DNA from: Thamnaconus septentrionalis
Lineage: Eukaryota > Chordata > Actinopteri > Tetraodontiformes > Monacanthidae
Assembly (NCBI GenBank): GCA_009823395.1
Contig: CM020505.1
Span: 1,094,629 to 1,158,628, forward strand
Length of the DNA: 64,000 nt
Reading direction: 5' to 3'
A model generated the notes under the pieces. It ran no database searches and was not told the origin of the DNA. It saw nothing but the letters and a program-made list of their open reading frames with translations. The position numbers were made by a program, and so were the translations under genes. Shown here piece after piece: positions 53,301 to 64,000 of this stretch; the stretch's first letter is position 1; each line of letters starts with the position of its first letter.

Positions 53301-56300
53301 GTCCAGCTAAAGTGGAAAAGGAGTGAGAGACAGAGGGAGTCGTGGTTGTTGTTGGGAGCAGATGTGAGGTGAAGTGAGTGGTGCCAAACTGAGAGGAAGA
53401 GATTAGACCAAAGCCTCAGAGCCTCCTGTTTAATCAAAGCCAGAGAAAGTGCAGGACCAGTCACTGTTGGGCCGAGCCCACGTGGAGAGCTGGAGTAAAA
53501 ACACCAGTGTGTCACTAGCTGCGTTTCCATGACCCCTAGAATTGCACAAAACCTAAATATGGCAATAAAAGACCGGTCATGGAAAAACCTCTCAAACATG
53601 GCTAAAAGGTTTTGACGCTGTGTCATGGAAACACTTTTTTCGCAATTGCACGTCAGCGGACGTGGTGTTCGGGGTCATGTGACCAGTTCACTTCAAGTTA
53701 AAATGGCGCGTTGTGTTTGGATGGAGGAGGAGACGGAATGCTTTTGTATGCTGATGATAACAGTGGCAGCGGCAGTAGTGACGACGGAAATAGCTGCTCC
53801 AAAACGCAAAATGTTTTGCACCTCCATCCTCCTCAAAGTGGGATTTCACCAGAATTATGGCTTCACACCATTCAATGGAAAAGCCTACAAATTGCAATAG
53901 TACTTTGTGGAAATTTTAGAAATATCGCTTTTACTTTGCGAAAAATGGAAACGCAGCTGGTGGCACACAAGAACCATGTTAAAATCTCAGTGTATCTGCT
54001 CCTTGTAGCCGGACCTTCCAGTGACTGTTCCGTGCAGACAGACGGACGGACGGACGGACCGACAGAGCAGCAGCCTAGGCTGGGACTGGAAATGATACTA
54101 CCTTGGATGGACTGCTAGCTCCTGCTATGCAGTTTGGGTTTATATGGTCCATATGGTTCTCTACAGACTACACACCACACACAGAGGCAATACAGACACC
54201 AAACAACACGCAAACACAAACACATGCACAAACACAGAAAAATAAAACATGGGATGAAACGTAAAATAAAAGGCTGACAAGGGTTCTGATGATTATTCCA
54301 TGATCAACGGTGGATGAGCCCGACCGTACTGCTCACTTATTTAACACGGGCTTCCGTCTTATGATAGAAATATGGAAATTGGATCATTTTTTTTTTACAG
54401 TAGTACCTGAAATATATATTACTGTAAGTTTTGTCTAGCGGCAGGTGGTAGTTACAGTAGCTTTATCAGAAAATAGTTACGTAATAGCAGTTCCAGAAAG
54501 TAGAAAAGGCCCTGAACTGTACTAAACAGAGCCAAAACAATGATAATGACAAAAACAAAAATATCTGGGACAGAGAGGTCTGCTGTGTTAAGCACTTCTT
54601 TGAGTGGTACAGTAAACACAGGCCAGTCATGCCCAGCTGGTCTTTACAGTCACTAAATCAGTGTTTGATGGACAGTTGAAGATGATCCTGAAACATCATC
54701 CAGATGTTTACATATCTTGAAATGCATAGTGAGATTTTTATAATTGTTACCATTATCATTATCACTATTATTGCTGTTTTGGTTGTGAAATCATTATCAG
54801 TGGAAATGCCGTGCACAAACTGCAGGGTTTTAAAAAAAAAGTGCTAAATGGCTCAAATAGAAGGTTCCTTCTACTGACGCCGTTCACATATAAATTCAAC
54901 TGATTGACATGTCAGTTACTCAAAATGTATTTCAGTATTCAGGGATCAGTGATCCTTGAATGCAGGAAAATTGTTTGTTGTTTGATAATATTCAACATTG
55001 CAAGATTTCAGGACGACAAACTGGTAAAAAAATAATCATTTTCTTTTCGAAATTAACAGAATTTAAAAAAATCAGGCAGCCTACGTTTACCATCTCAGTG
55101 GTTATGTGCTGTAGTTCAGTATGTCACAAGATAGGGACTTATATTTGAGCCAATCAGTGTGTGTGTGTGTGTGAAAGAAGCGGGTGAAACTCACAAAAAA
55201 TAAAACGGCACATTGTGGATGAAACGTGAAACTGCAATCACCTTTAAAAGAACTATACCTACCTACCTAAACCTAAAAACCACAAAACGGGAACGCATAT
55301 ACATGCACTGGTGACGCTGACCTCACTCTGCTTCCTCTTCTTGGTGAAGATGTAACGAATCAAGGTCTCCTGGAGAATTTCCTGCTTGACCAGGAAATGC
55401 CACAGACGTCGAGCGGGGAAGGAGAGGTGGTTCTTTGTCCTGCAATGGAAGGTGTGTCGTCAGGTACAGTGCAACGTCAGTTCAATCACATTGAACCGAG
55501 GAGCGCGGTCGAAATGTTCCGAGCTGTCAAAGTCACTGTTAGTCATCAATAAATACATAATAAACTATTTATTACCCTTAATAAGCCATTGCTCTCGCTT
55601 TAGACCCGGTAGCTGCAAAGGCATATTCACTGTTAACAAGTGCATTGTTATGTGATATTAACTATAGTAAATCTGTGTTATTAACACTTGTCTAGTGTAA
55701 TTCAACACTTATTAATGTTAATAAGCATCTTATAGGGGACAAGGACCTTATTACAAGGCGTTACCTTGCAAGTTAGCAGTTTACTTGCTACTGCCCTGGT
55801 CAGTTAAGACTCACTTGCTCCCAAAATGTACAAAGTGAACAAACAAAATAGAGGATATTCCTCCTGTATATTCCCCCCCGCCCCAGCTGAGAGGAGTCTG
55901 TTGGAGGGAGCAGGTGACCTACTTGAAGGGTGTGTTGTCTGGCTCCAGCATGGCCTTGTGTCGCAGTATAGCCGGGCCGCCTCCTGCGCTCAGGTCGGTG
56001 GGGAAAGTGTTGATGTAGTTGGGAGGCGGGCCGTCAAATTTGTTCATCCGCTCGAGCAGGAGCTGCTCCCAGCTCTCCAGGGTCTTCAGCACGGCGTTGC
56101 CCAGGGGGGAGGTGACGGGCAGGTCTGGGACACAACGGACACGCAAGTGGTGGAGCGTAAAACAGAGAAGCGCTGGAAGTGAAACCTTAAAGGTGAAGCT
56201 CGTTGCTGTGTCACGACACGGTGAAAACACGAGTGATGTTTCACTGCTGTCGCTGAGGAGGTGAGGCTGTACCTGTGAAGTCCAGGCCGGTCAGAGGGAG

Positions 56301-57346
56301 GAAGTTCTTCACGTTGTGATGAGCCAGTTTCACCATGACCAGGCGGATCAAGGCCCAGCTGAGAAAAGATAAAAACACAGAGGCCCTCTCATTATCCAAT
56401 CAAACATATAAACAATTATAAAGGTCCAGTGTGTAACAAACTCTTCCAACTCGGCCCAAAAAACAGCAACAGCAACTAAAGGAGGGAAACAGAAGGTCCT
56501 ACCTGTAGGAGTTGGGGTCCAGGTGTTCTGTCATCTGCGTGTCAGAGAGGAAGGCGTCGTCATCGTCCTCGTCGTCCTCGGCGCCACTCTCGTCCGAGTC
56601 GCACAGAGCGTTGCTGTCCGACAGGGGCAGGAAGGGCTGAGGGAGGAAACGAACGACCAAAGCGAAGCACAAAAAGGCCCCGCAGTGCCGAGCGTTAGTC
56701 GTGGCTCTACGACCACTTGAGGCTGCTGACGCTGCCGACTTGCTCACCTTGGCCACAAAGTAGTCCCACATGCTGAGCTCCGGGGGGATGAACTTCTCCC
56801 TGTAGGTGGGTCTCTCCACAGGGACGGGAGGCGGGGTGGCCGGCGTCTCCTTCACAGGGCGTCCGGGAACCAGCATCCTCATGTTGAACCTGCGCCTGTA
56901 GCGGTCCACGTCCTCGGCCGGGGCCTGCGGAGGAGCCGCTGGGGAGGTGGGAGGAGGCGGGAGGAGGGGAACAGAGGAGACGGTATCTTAGAAAAGCAAG
57001 TCCGGTGAGATCGTTGAGAGGAGGGCGAGCGCCGGGGACGCCGCCGCCGCCGTCGCTCCAGTCGATCGGGGAGAAGTGAAGTGCATCCACACACCCAGAG
57101 CAACAACACACAACGACGGCGGTGAGCCAAACTCCAAACCTGGATGAATCTCCTCACACAGGTTTCTGCGTCAAGTCTAACTTTCCAGATGCTGTTGAGC
57201 ACACACACACACACACACACACGCACGCACGCACGCACGCACGCACACGCGCGCACGCACGCACGCACGCACGCACGCACACGCACGCACAAGAGGCAGG
57301 GAAAGACAAACACAAATGCACAAACACAGAATGTAGACAGCGGGCA

Positions 57347-57390
<44 letters not shown>

Positions 57391-60300
57391 TTGTCCATCC
57401 TGGGTAGCTAACAGTGGTATTGCAACCAAACAGCACGGGACAGGACACACACCAGAGTGATCACTGCGCTCAGACACACAAATCATCACACAACTGGATT
57501 TGTGACAGTGTGTCGGTGGAAACTCGTCACATGTACACAAACCGTGTGCAACAACTGCGGTGAACAAGTGGCCAAGTGTGATTCAAAACAATGACTGTGA
57601 CGCCTTTGCGTGTGGCCGTGTGCTTGCGACATGCAGTGCTGCTGGAGAGGCCAGTTTCAATGTTTCACTCAATGTTTTCAGTATTTGCCCGACAGGTTCC
57701 TCTCAACATGTCTTCCAGAGGCAGCAGGCTTTGCTGAGAGCTGCAGTGTCTCAGGAGTGAAGTGGATACGGAGGTCAGACGACTTGAGCCAAAGCGTATG
57801 ACTGGCAAGTTCAAAGACACACTCAGACGTGTGCAGCGTACTTTTCGAAAAAACATTGATTATCAGACAAGATTTGGAAATGAAAGCTTGAACGCTGGTA
57901 TTTTAGTGTCTCCTAATAATTATCAACACTATGACAGAACTAAGATGAATCAGCTCGCATCTCCCATCACAGCCATGTTGGACCTAACGTTGGGGTGAAT
58001 ATGATTCCTTTGACGTCTAAGATCGTCACTAATATTCCTTTCACAGCTTTGCTATTCATTCTTGCATGGTTCATGCAGGCTGTGGATATACTTTGTGCTA
58101 TATTAAAATGGTAAACCATGAACGCTGGAGGGATGTGTTGCGTTTCTGGACTTCTGCTCTGGCGCGACATGCGTGGACGTACTGCACACTCACACAGCGC
58201 AGTAGATTTCAAATAATCTTCCTAGTCTATGATGCAAATATTCCCAGCGCTATATCTACTCACACAGAGATTCACCACCACTCTACAAGACTGACCAAAC
58301 AGAGCTATTGTGCCGTCTGGCAGCTAACGCTAACATCCTCTGGTGGTTGGTGGTGGTGGTGGTGGTGGGGGGGGGGTACCTGGTTTGGTCTCAGATGGCT
58401 GTTCGCTGGTGGCCTCTGCACTCTCCATGCTAGGCCTTGCAGGTGCTTTTTTGGCACGACAGGAATGACACGACAGGATGAACACGCAGGACTTGACAAC
58501 ATAAACATGCAGTATAATGTGCACACGCAAACAGACAACTGTTGATTGGTCAAGACACTAAAGGCACATGTCTACATCTTCATAGCAGTGGTGAGCCTTA
58601 TCTGGTTTTGTGTTTTTTTTTCACTTTTTCTCTTTGTTACGTGCACTCTTGTCGTAGCTGCCCGAGGAAGTGAGGTGGGGGGGTCAGAGAATGCAAACCC
58701 GTCACACTTTCCATGCACTGCAATCCTGCAAAACCAGCACTGCAATCCAGCAGCCCAGTTACTCACAGCTGGTCTTAGTTGCTGGTGCCAGAGTGCTGAG
58801 CCCCTCTCCCCTTGAAAAGAGAGGAGGGGGTGGTTTGGGGCGCTGGGTTTCAGTGGGTATGGGACAGGGTTTTGGGGTTTGGCTGCTCTGCTCAGGTCTT
58901 CCTGTCTCTTGAGCCTCCTCTGGCCTGGCTGCCTCAAAATCAGCTGGTGCTGGGACACAGGGCAGAGGGCAGACTCACACACACTGTACAGCAGCAGCGG
59001 CGGCAGCAGCGGTGGCAGCAGCAGCAGCAGCATTATAGGAGCAGACACACTGGTATATCAGGGATACGGCCGGTTGAACCGATACTGAACCAATGGCAGT
59101 GGTCCATGTTGTGTTTCGAGACGTGGGTGCTGAAAAACCATCGGATGTACATCAAGCTGAAAGGACTTTTGAAGAGGTTGTCTTGAAACAAACCCATATG
59201 AAACAAGGCTATATTTACAGAAGCGCATTCAAGCTATAATGTGAGACTGAGCCCCATTTTTTTTTTCTAGGGTGGCAGCAATGCATTTCCGTACATATTA
59301 AAGGTTGTTTGACATTTTTTTTCCATCTGAAATGAGTGCTCATTTAAATACACTTTAATAAATAACGTTCTGGTAAGTTGTGGAGAAATAACCATAAAAA
59401 CAAAGACATAAGCAAATACAGTATTTTTTTTTGCTTTTTGTTTTTTTTTACGAATGGTGAAATAGTTCCTCACTAGGCGAGATATTAAGCTCTGAACCCA
59501 GTCAGCAAGCCTGAGGGGAGGAATCACTTGTCGTCTAGGTTAAAAGATAAGTTGACGGAACAGAGGAGGACAACGGCAACGAGAGAATATGTGAAAAAGA
59601 GTCAAACAATGGAGCGTCACAGAGAAAAGGCAGACACAAATAGAGGCATAACAAAAAGAAAGGCACCATGGACATGAGCACTCAGTCATCGTCTACCTGG
59701 AGGGGCCTCTGGCCTCTTTGGCTTGATCACCACTTTAGCCCCTCCTCCAAAGACGGCGGCCCACATGCGGTTGTTGAGGGGATGTGCTGCCAGGCGGAAG
59801 AGCTCGTTGCTGCTGTGAGTGCCCAGGCCGTGGATGAGCAGCGCCAGGTACACAGCCACCACTCCCTCACACAGCAGCACGTTGAGCCGAGGCTGGTCCT
59901 CCTCCCGCGCAGACACCAGGAGGGAAATCAGCGACGACACACCTGCAGACACACGACGTGACGTCTGACCTCAAGGTTGAACTGTATATTGTTGGAGACG
60001 CCGCCTTTTAAAGGCAACATTGCTGAAACGGTGTCATGATGGCGTCATCTGTCTGTCTTTCTCCTTCCTTCCCAGAGGCCATGAGGAGCCTATTTTAGAA
60101 CACCATCTGGCCCTCTGTACAAACACAGACTGGCTGCTTTGGTCAGCCTCTGCCTTTACATCCCCATTCAGTCACGCCACTGATGCTCATTCACTGTAAA
60201 TTTGCTGTTTGATGCTGCTCCAATTAAAAAAAAAGAATAAAGAAAAAAGTCCCAAATTATCTTTTCTTATGTAATTTCCAGAAGAGCAAATTTAAAGTCT

Positions 60301-63300
60301 GCAGCTAAAGTGGTTGGTTTCTTCCTTCCAAGTGGAAGGGGACATGGCAGCCTCAGAGAACAGCACCAACATCTGGTTGGGTTTCTGTCACTGTCCTTTA
60401 CTTCACGTTGCATGCGATCAAGATCCAACAGATTTAAAAACAGTTTCTTCCTGGATGTTGTTTGACTGCTGACTGAAAAATGAGTCTGAGTCATACCTAA
60501 TCTTACATATGACATAAGTTCATAAGAGCAGTATTATTGTTACCTGGCCACTGTGCAGGAGCAGAGTTGGGAGTGATGTGTTCTTCAATGCTTTCTGTGC
60601 GAAGTCGTTTCCTCTCACTAAGCAACAGGCCCTGGTAAACCATCCCTGTAAACTGGTTAGCCTCCGTCTGGCTGCTGCAAAAGCAAAACACAGATGGAAC
60701 ATAAACCTTTCTGCCGAGCAAAATGAAAGTCGGGATATTTTACTGGTTTGATTATGAGCAAAGCCCAGGAGCGCGAGGCAGTTTTTTGAAAACCTGACAC
60801 CAATGTGAAAACCTTTGCAGATGGTGTGAAGCTCTTGTCAAAACCAATTAGTGCATTTCCCCACAACCAGCAGTGAGTCAACGTTAATATCGCAGAGCTG
60901 CCCGAGAAAAGGTTACCTGTAGCTATGGCTGTCACATAGTGCTTGATAGATGCATGCAGACAAAGACGCTGCAAGTGTGTGTAGAGCGTTCACCTAAGGG
61001 GGGGGAGGGGTAAAGAAATACTTTAGTCAACTTGTTAACTACAGGTGGCTGCAGGCTTTCTTATCTGCTCTACTTGAATTCCAGTTCTGACCCGATCATC
61101 CATGAAGTCAGGATGTGGCGGGGCCTCCATGAGGGTGATAGTGTGGAGGATGTCGTGAATGTGGTTGCTGAGGTGAAGGACGGGGTTGGCTATGACCGTC
61201 TTGGTAGGAGCAATGCAAGCAGACAGCAGAGGCAGCGTGGTGGGCAGAGGGAGCGGAGACTGCAGCTGCTTCACCGTAAGCTCCTGCACAGTAAACACAA
61301 GGCGGGTGAAGCACACTGAGGACGAACCCTTGGAATATCTCTCGGTACAGTTGCAGTGCAGGTGTGAGCTGCATGCATGCGTACCTGTTGGCTCTCCTGC
61401 AGAAGGAAGAGCAGCTCCATGCGAACAGAGGTGACTCCTCCTCCCTTGGCTCCATGGAGGCTGCAGTAGGACAGGAAGACCCTCAGCAGGGCCTGGTTCT
61501 TCCTCAGCCAGGCCTTGCGACGCTCCGAGTGCTGCTGCTTGGCCTGAAGGCGGCGTCGCTCCATCTGGTGTCGCTCCAAGGCGCCCACGTCTAAATGCTC
61601 CAGTGCGTCATCTGATATGTCCACTGATGTCATACGCTCGTCCCAGCGATCCACCTCTGAATCCTCCTCCTTTCCCTCCACCTGTTTGTAAAATAAACAG
61701 TTAAGTTGAAAAAACTGGGAGCAATGTTAATTACAGTCATGCAACAAAATATCTGTGAGTTGAAAATACATTTGAGGTTGCAAAGAAACAAAAGCCAACC
61801 TTGTAGTTGCAGATCTTGTGCATGGCTGCAATCTCTTTTTCCAGCCAACTGTACAGTTGAAAGCGAAGCTTCCCTCCATCCACCTCAAAGCCTGTGGCCA
61901 GTGTGCGCAGCTCTGTCATCAGGATCTTCAGGCAAGCACGGAACTTCAGCTGCTCTGCAATCACGTCAACCTCTGACTCACCCTGAGATACATGAGAAAA
62001 GGAAATTCCAAATTAGCATATTACCATTAGATTAACATACATAGCATAATTTGAAAAAAAAATAAAAATAAAATCAGCCTAATGCATTTAACAGATTCTC
62101 GATATTATATCTCCAACCTGTGAGTTCTCTCTCTGAAGTTTGGTGGCGCTCTTTCCGGAGCCTCCGTCGGCCGTCGTTTCAGCCTCTGGTTTTTTCATGG
62201 TCAGACCGTCGTCGTCGTCATCGTCATCTTCATCCTCGTCATCATCCTTGTCAGCCCCCCAGTCTAGCTTTAGCTCATCTTCCTCAACCTTGACCATGGG
62301 CTGGCTCCAATCCAAGCCGCCTCTGCTGTCACTCCCTCCCCAGGCAGGGGCAGGAGGTGCTGGGGAGCCCCAGTCCAAACCTCCCTGGGTGCCATTTTCC
62401 ATGGGTTGGCTCGAGTTCAGGTTGGCCTTTGATGATGCTTTGCTGAGAGGGGAGGAGCCAGATTTTTTTGTAATCTTTGGAATCTTTGAGAGCACTTCCA
62501 GGGCCAAAACTGGGCAACCCACCTATAAATGACAGAATGAATACAAGATTAGCACCCAACTTGTAATAACTTGTAGCAGAAAGCTGGAAAAAAAAAAAAT
62601 TTTGCATGTGACATGAAGTATTCACTGAATCTTTAAAGAACCCAGGAGATTGTTGCAAAAAGAAAATGAGACAATCTAGAAGATGACAGGGTGAACTTTC
62701 TGTCTACCACACTGAAGCAGGTCACATGTATATTTTGTCACTGGGAAATGCTGCAGGGAAAAAACAGTAGAATCCACACTACTCTCTGCAGGATCAGCAA
62801 GGTTCTCACTCGCTTCCTGCATGTCCTCTAGTCCCTTGTAGGCAACTTGCTATAGCCACTTCACAGTTTTGTCACAACTAAAAGGAACTGTCAGCTAACA
62901 AGACAGAAACTTTCTACTTGAGATTGGTAAAACACATGAGCAAAATCTAATATTGAAAATGGAGCAATCTGACTGCCGTTCAGATTAAAGTCCTGATGCT
63001 TCGGGAGAAACTGAATGAAATAAATGGCAAGATTACTTTGAAATGCGCGTTGGCTGTAGTGAAGAATAACTTGCGCTCTATGAGGTTGATCTCGTCTGCG
63101 CTGCTCTTCTCAGCAGTGAGACCCACAGTGGTGGCCGTCCCCTCTGGGTTTGCAAAGTGACGGCGGATGATCAGAGGGTGAGTCCTCAGGTAGTTGTAGA
63201 AACTGAACACCACCGGGTTGCATGATTTCACCATCACGTCTAGCACAGAGACGAACAGAAAAGGGAATAAAGACGTTAGAGTTTCTTGGAACAAAACACT

Positions 63301-64000
63301 GGAAGTGTGGAGCAGTGGGAGCAGTTTCCCTTTGTTCTGTTTGTTTGGTACCTATGACAGAAATGTACTTGAGAAGAAAAAAAAAAAACACTTACCAGGA
63401 TTTTCATCATCCTCTTTGGGGATTCGCTCCAGCAGTGTGTCCAAAGCGAGGGTGTAATCCTTCATGATCCAGTAGGCGATGCTGCGGAGGAAAGGGTCAG
63501 GGTGCAGCCTGGAACAGTGGTAACCACTTCCGTCCCTGTTACAGCCCAGCACTTTCTCATAAAGGAGGCCTTGACATGTTGACGAATTCTCAAAGTCGGC
63601 CTCGTAAAGTCTTGCTACGATCATGGCCAGCTGGAGATCCTCCATCTTCTCCAATAGTACCTACACAGTAAAAACCAAAGGTAAATTCTCAGGTAAATAA
63701 TACTTTTGTATACTTTTATACTAACAGAAACTGAACCCCCATGCAAAGGTTGTGTCCACAACAAAGATGCTATCAGTATTTCTTGCAGGAAATAAATAGG
63801 CCTAACCAGAAAAAAACTATGTCTATGCATATTTTCTGCTGTTGAGTTTAAAAAAGTGTCATTCAAACCTCGATGGCATCTTTGAGTGATCCAGCCAAAA
63901 GGAAGAAAGCTGCGGATTGTTCAAAGCGTTGCTTTCCCAGAAGGGAGAAAGCATTTTTCAAAGCAGCCTTTCGCCAGCGGTCTTCGCTAAAATTGTTCTT
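48179..64000 (-). CDS. dmxl2: DmX-like protein 2 (rabconnectin-3 alpha), C-terminal part, 27 exons
   Basis: Scaffold of the rabconnectin-3/RAVE-like complex that assembles the V-ATPase on synaptic vesicles and endosomes. Exons: 63869->64000, 63396-63660, 63037-63239, 62118-62522, 61800-61982, 61385-61681, 61092-61283, 60917-60993, 60544-60674, 59697-59942, 58767-58949, 58380-58445, 56748-56938, 56503-56636, 56273-56358, 55923-56124, 55322-55439, 52904-52990, 52668-52789, 52115-52253, 50624-50684, 50309-50436, 50135-50212, 49891-49982, 49741-49793, 49018-49235, 48179-48388. In-frame total is 4299 bases, 1432 residues plus TAA. The first exons match the Rav1-type domain (RWRKAALKNAFSLLGKQRFE, CNPVVFSFYNYLRTHP). 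Acidic Asp runs occur in 62118-62522 and 56503-56636. The last exons form a WD40 propeller (GAQDGSVRMFEWNRPQQ, CGVADGEGFLSLWQVNQT, GNMK-VWKL, CGADGTLKMRVLPDR). The donor of 61092-61283 is the least certain (GTCAGA chosen; 61074 possible). The 5' half lies beyond the right edge. Linkage to gldn favours dmxl2 over dmxl1. Confidence 0.94.
50274..50305. repeat. (GT)n microsatellite at a dmxl2 splice donor
   Basis: About 16 GT units on the plus strand (AC on the gene strand), starting within a few bases downstream of the donor of exon 50309-50436. Confidence 0.93.
50845..51022 (+). repeat. Dispersed repeat, copy 1 of an inverted pair
   Basis: This dmxl2-intron sequence, including GGCTCAAATATCAGCCCCTA and CTGAACTACAGCACA, reappears in reverse complement at 54995-55185 over about 170 bp with scattered differences. 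No terminal repeats or coding capacity; family unknown to me. Confidence 0.7.
51509..51999. mobile_element. Non-autonomous hAT element with perfect 8-bp target duplication
   Basis: The element is 491 bp and is flanked by CTCTAAAA at 51501-51508 and again at 52000-52007, an exact 8-bp duplication. It starts CAAAGGAGCCAAACTC and ends GTTGAGTTGGACACTCTG, imperfect inverted termini of CAgnG..CCAA type. Just inside the left end is the CTGGCCCGAGGGCCAAATCT palindromic motif of a widespread vertebrate hAT family. No transposase is encoded. It sits in the dmxl2 intron between exons 52115-52253 and 50624-50684, about 115 bp from the former. Confidence 0.85.
53517..53958. mobile_element. MITE with AGCTGCGTTTCCAT inverted ends
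   Basis: The 14-bp termini AGCTGCGTTTCCAT and ATGGAAACGCAGCT are perfect inverted repeats bounding about 442 bp in a dmxl2 intron. Interior GTCATGGAAACACTTTTTTC and GACCAGTTCACTTCAAGT recur at 44183-44270. Superfamily is uncertain, as I find no clear target duplication. A short open frame starting near 53703 has no recognised homology. Confidence 0.75.
54995..55185 (-). repeat. Dispersed repeat, copy 2 of an inverted pair
   Basis: Reverse-complement partner of 50845-51022, within the same gene but four kb away. Shared words include TAGGGACTTATATTTGAGCC and TGTGCTGTAGTTCAG (plus strand). Confidence 0.7.
56939..58379 (-). other. dmxl2: dmxl2 intron with mixed CACG/CA repeats
   Basis: A 1.44 kb intron. 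It holds CA at 57201-57223, an alternating CACG/CGCA tetranucleotide tract at 57221-57299 and CA again at 57347-57386. Alternating purine-pyrimidine CG-rich repeats of this type favour Z-DNA. The rest has no recognised feature. Confidence 0.75.
57201..57299. repeat. (CA)n and (CACG)n compound repeat
   Basis: Purine-pyrimidine alternation continues for about 100 bp, first as CA, then as GCAC units with CGCG at about 57248-57254. Confidence 0.93.
58380..58949 (-). other. dmxl2: dmxl2 pair of phase-1 cassette exons in the variable linker
   Basis: Exons 58767-58949 (183 bp, 61 codons, Pro/Glu-rich: PADFEAARPEEAQE through FSRGEGLSTLAPATKTS) and 58380-58445 (66 bp, PARPSMESAEATSEQPSETK) both begin and end in phase 1. 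Skipping either or both keeps the frame from VVIKPKRPEAPP in exon 59697-59942 to APPQAPAEDVDRYRRRF in exon 56748-56938. The mammalian protein I remember is shorter here, so these are probably alternatively spliced. Splice use is inferred, not shown. Confidence 0.6.

Noticed and set aside
57201..57386. Possible CRISPR-like or minisatellite array
   Set aside because: Units are only 2-4 bp and there are no spacers; it is a compound microsatellite.
61074..61091. Alternative 3' end of dmxl2 exon 61092-61283 using donor GTAGAG
   Set aside because: It would keep the frame and add six residues, but the family spacing I remember fits the GTCAGA donor at 61092 better. It remains possible.

Overview
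The window is vertebrate nuclear DNA, almost certainly from a ray-finned (teleost, probably spiny-rayed) fish. The evidence is an ovarian-type aromatase gene, five multi-exon genes with short introns and clean GT-AG (once GC-AG) junctions, dense CA/GT, GA/CT and trinucleotide microsatellites, and small teleost-type hAT and L2-like repeats. There are no prokaryotic operons, phage, CRISPR arrays, rRNA or convincing tRNA genes. I built exons by eye from splice signals, reading phase and remembered family sequences; nothing was aligned by computer.

Layout, left to right: (1) scg3 (secretogranin III) on the minus strand, nine coding exons from 6745 down to 140, with the C-terminal exons beyond the left edge. 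(2) An intergenic stretch with an L2-like repeat, a G-rich tract and a striking 42-bp-arm hairpin at 10158-10252. (3) tnfaip8l3 on the minus strand, two coding exons (27048-27093 and 12117-12679) separated by a 14.4 kb intron full of microsatellites. (4) About 7 kb of intergenic DNA with a hAT-type miniature element. (5) cyp19a1a (gonadal aromatase) on the minus strand, nine coding exons, 34593-38837, complete at 507 codons plus stop, with a TATA box and plausible NR5A/FOX-type motifs upstream. (6) gldn (gliomedin) on the plus strand, ten exons, 42191-45956, complete. (7) dmxl2 (rabconnectin-3 alpha) on the minus strand, the last 27 exons seen (48179 to beyond 64000), ending in a WD40 propeller. 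gldn and dmxl2 converge tail to tail, with polyadenylation signals a few bases apart.

The genes do not form a pathway. They are an old linkage group: in human the order on chromosome 15q21 is TNFAIP8L3-CYP19A1-GLDN-DMXL2-SCG3. Here scg3 sits on the other side of tnfaip8l3, a local rearrangement. Two members (scg3, dmxl2) act in regulated secretion and vesicle acidification, and dmxl2 and cyp19a1a both bear on the reproductive axis in vertebrates, but any shared control is speculation.

I found no undescribed gene system. The most interesting items are the near-perfect hairpin between scg3 and tnfaip8l3, inverted repeats flanking dmxl2 exons, skippable dmxl2 cassette exons set between unusual low-complexity tracts, a GC-AG intron and a large intronic inverted repeat in cyp19a1a, and a hAT insertion with a perfect 8-bp target duplication.
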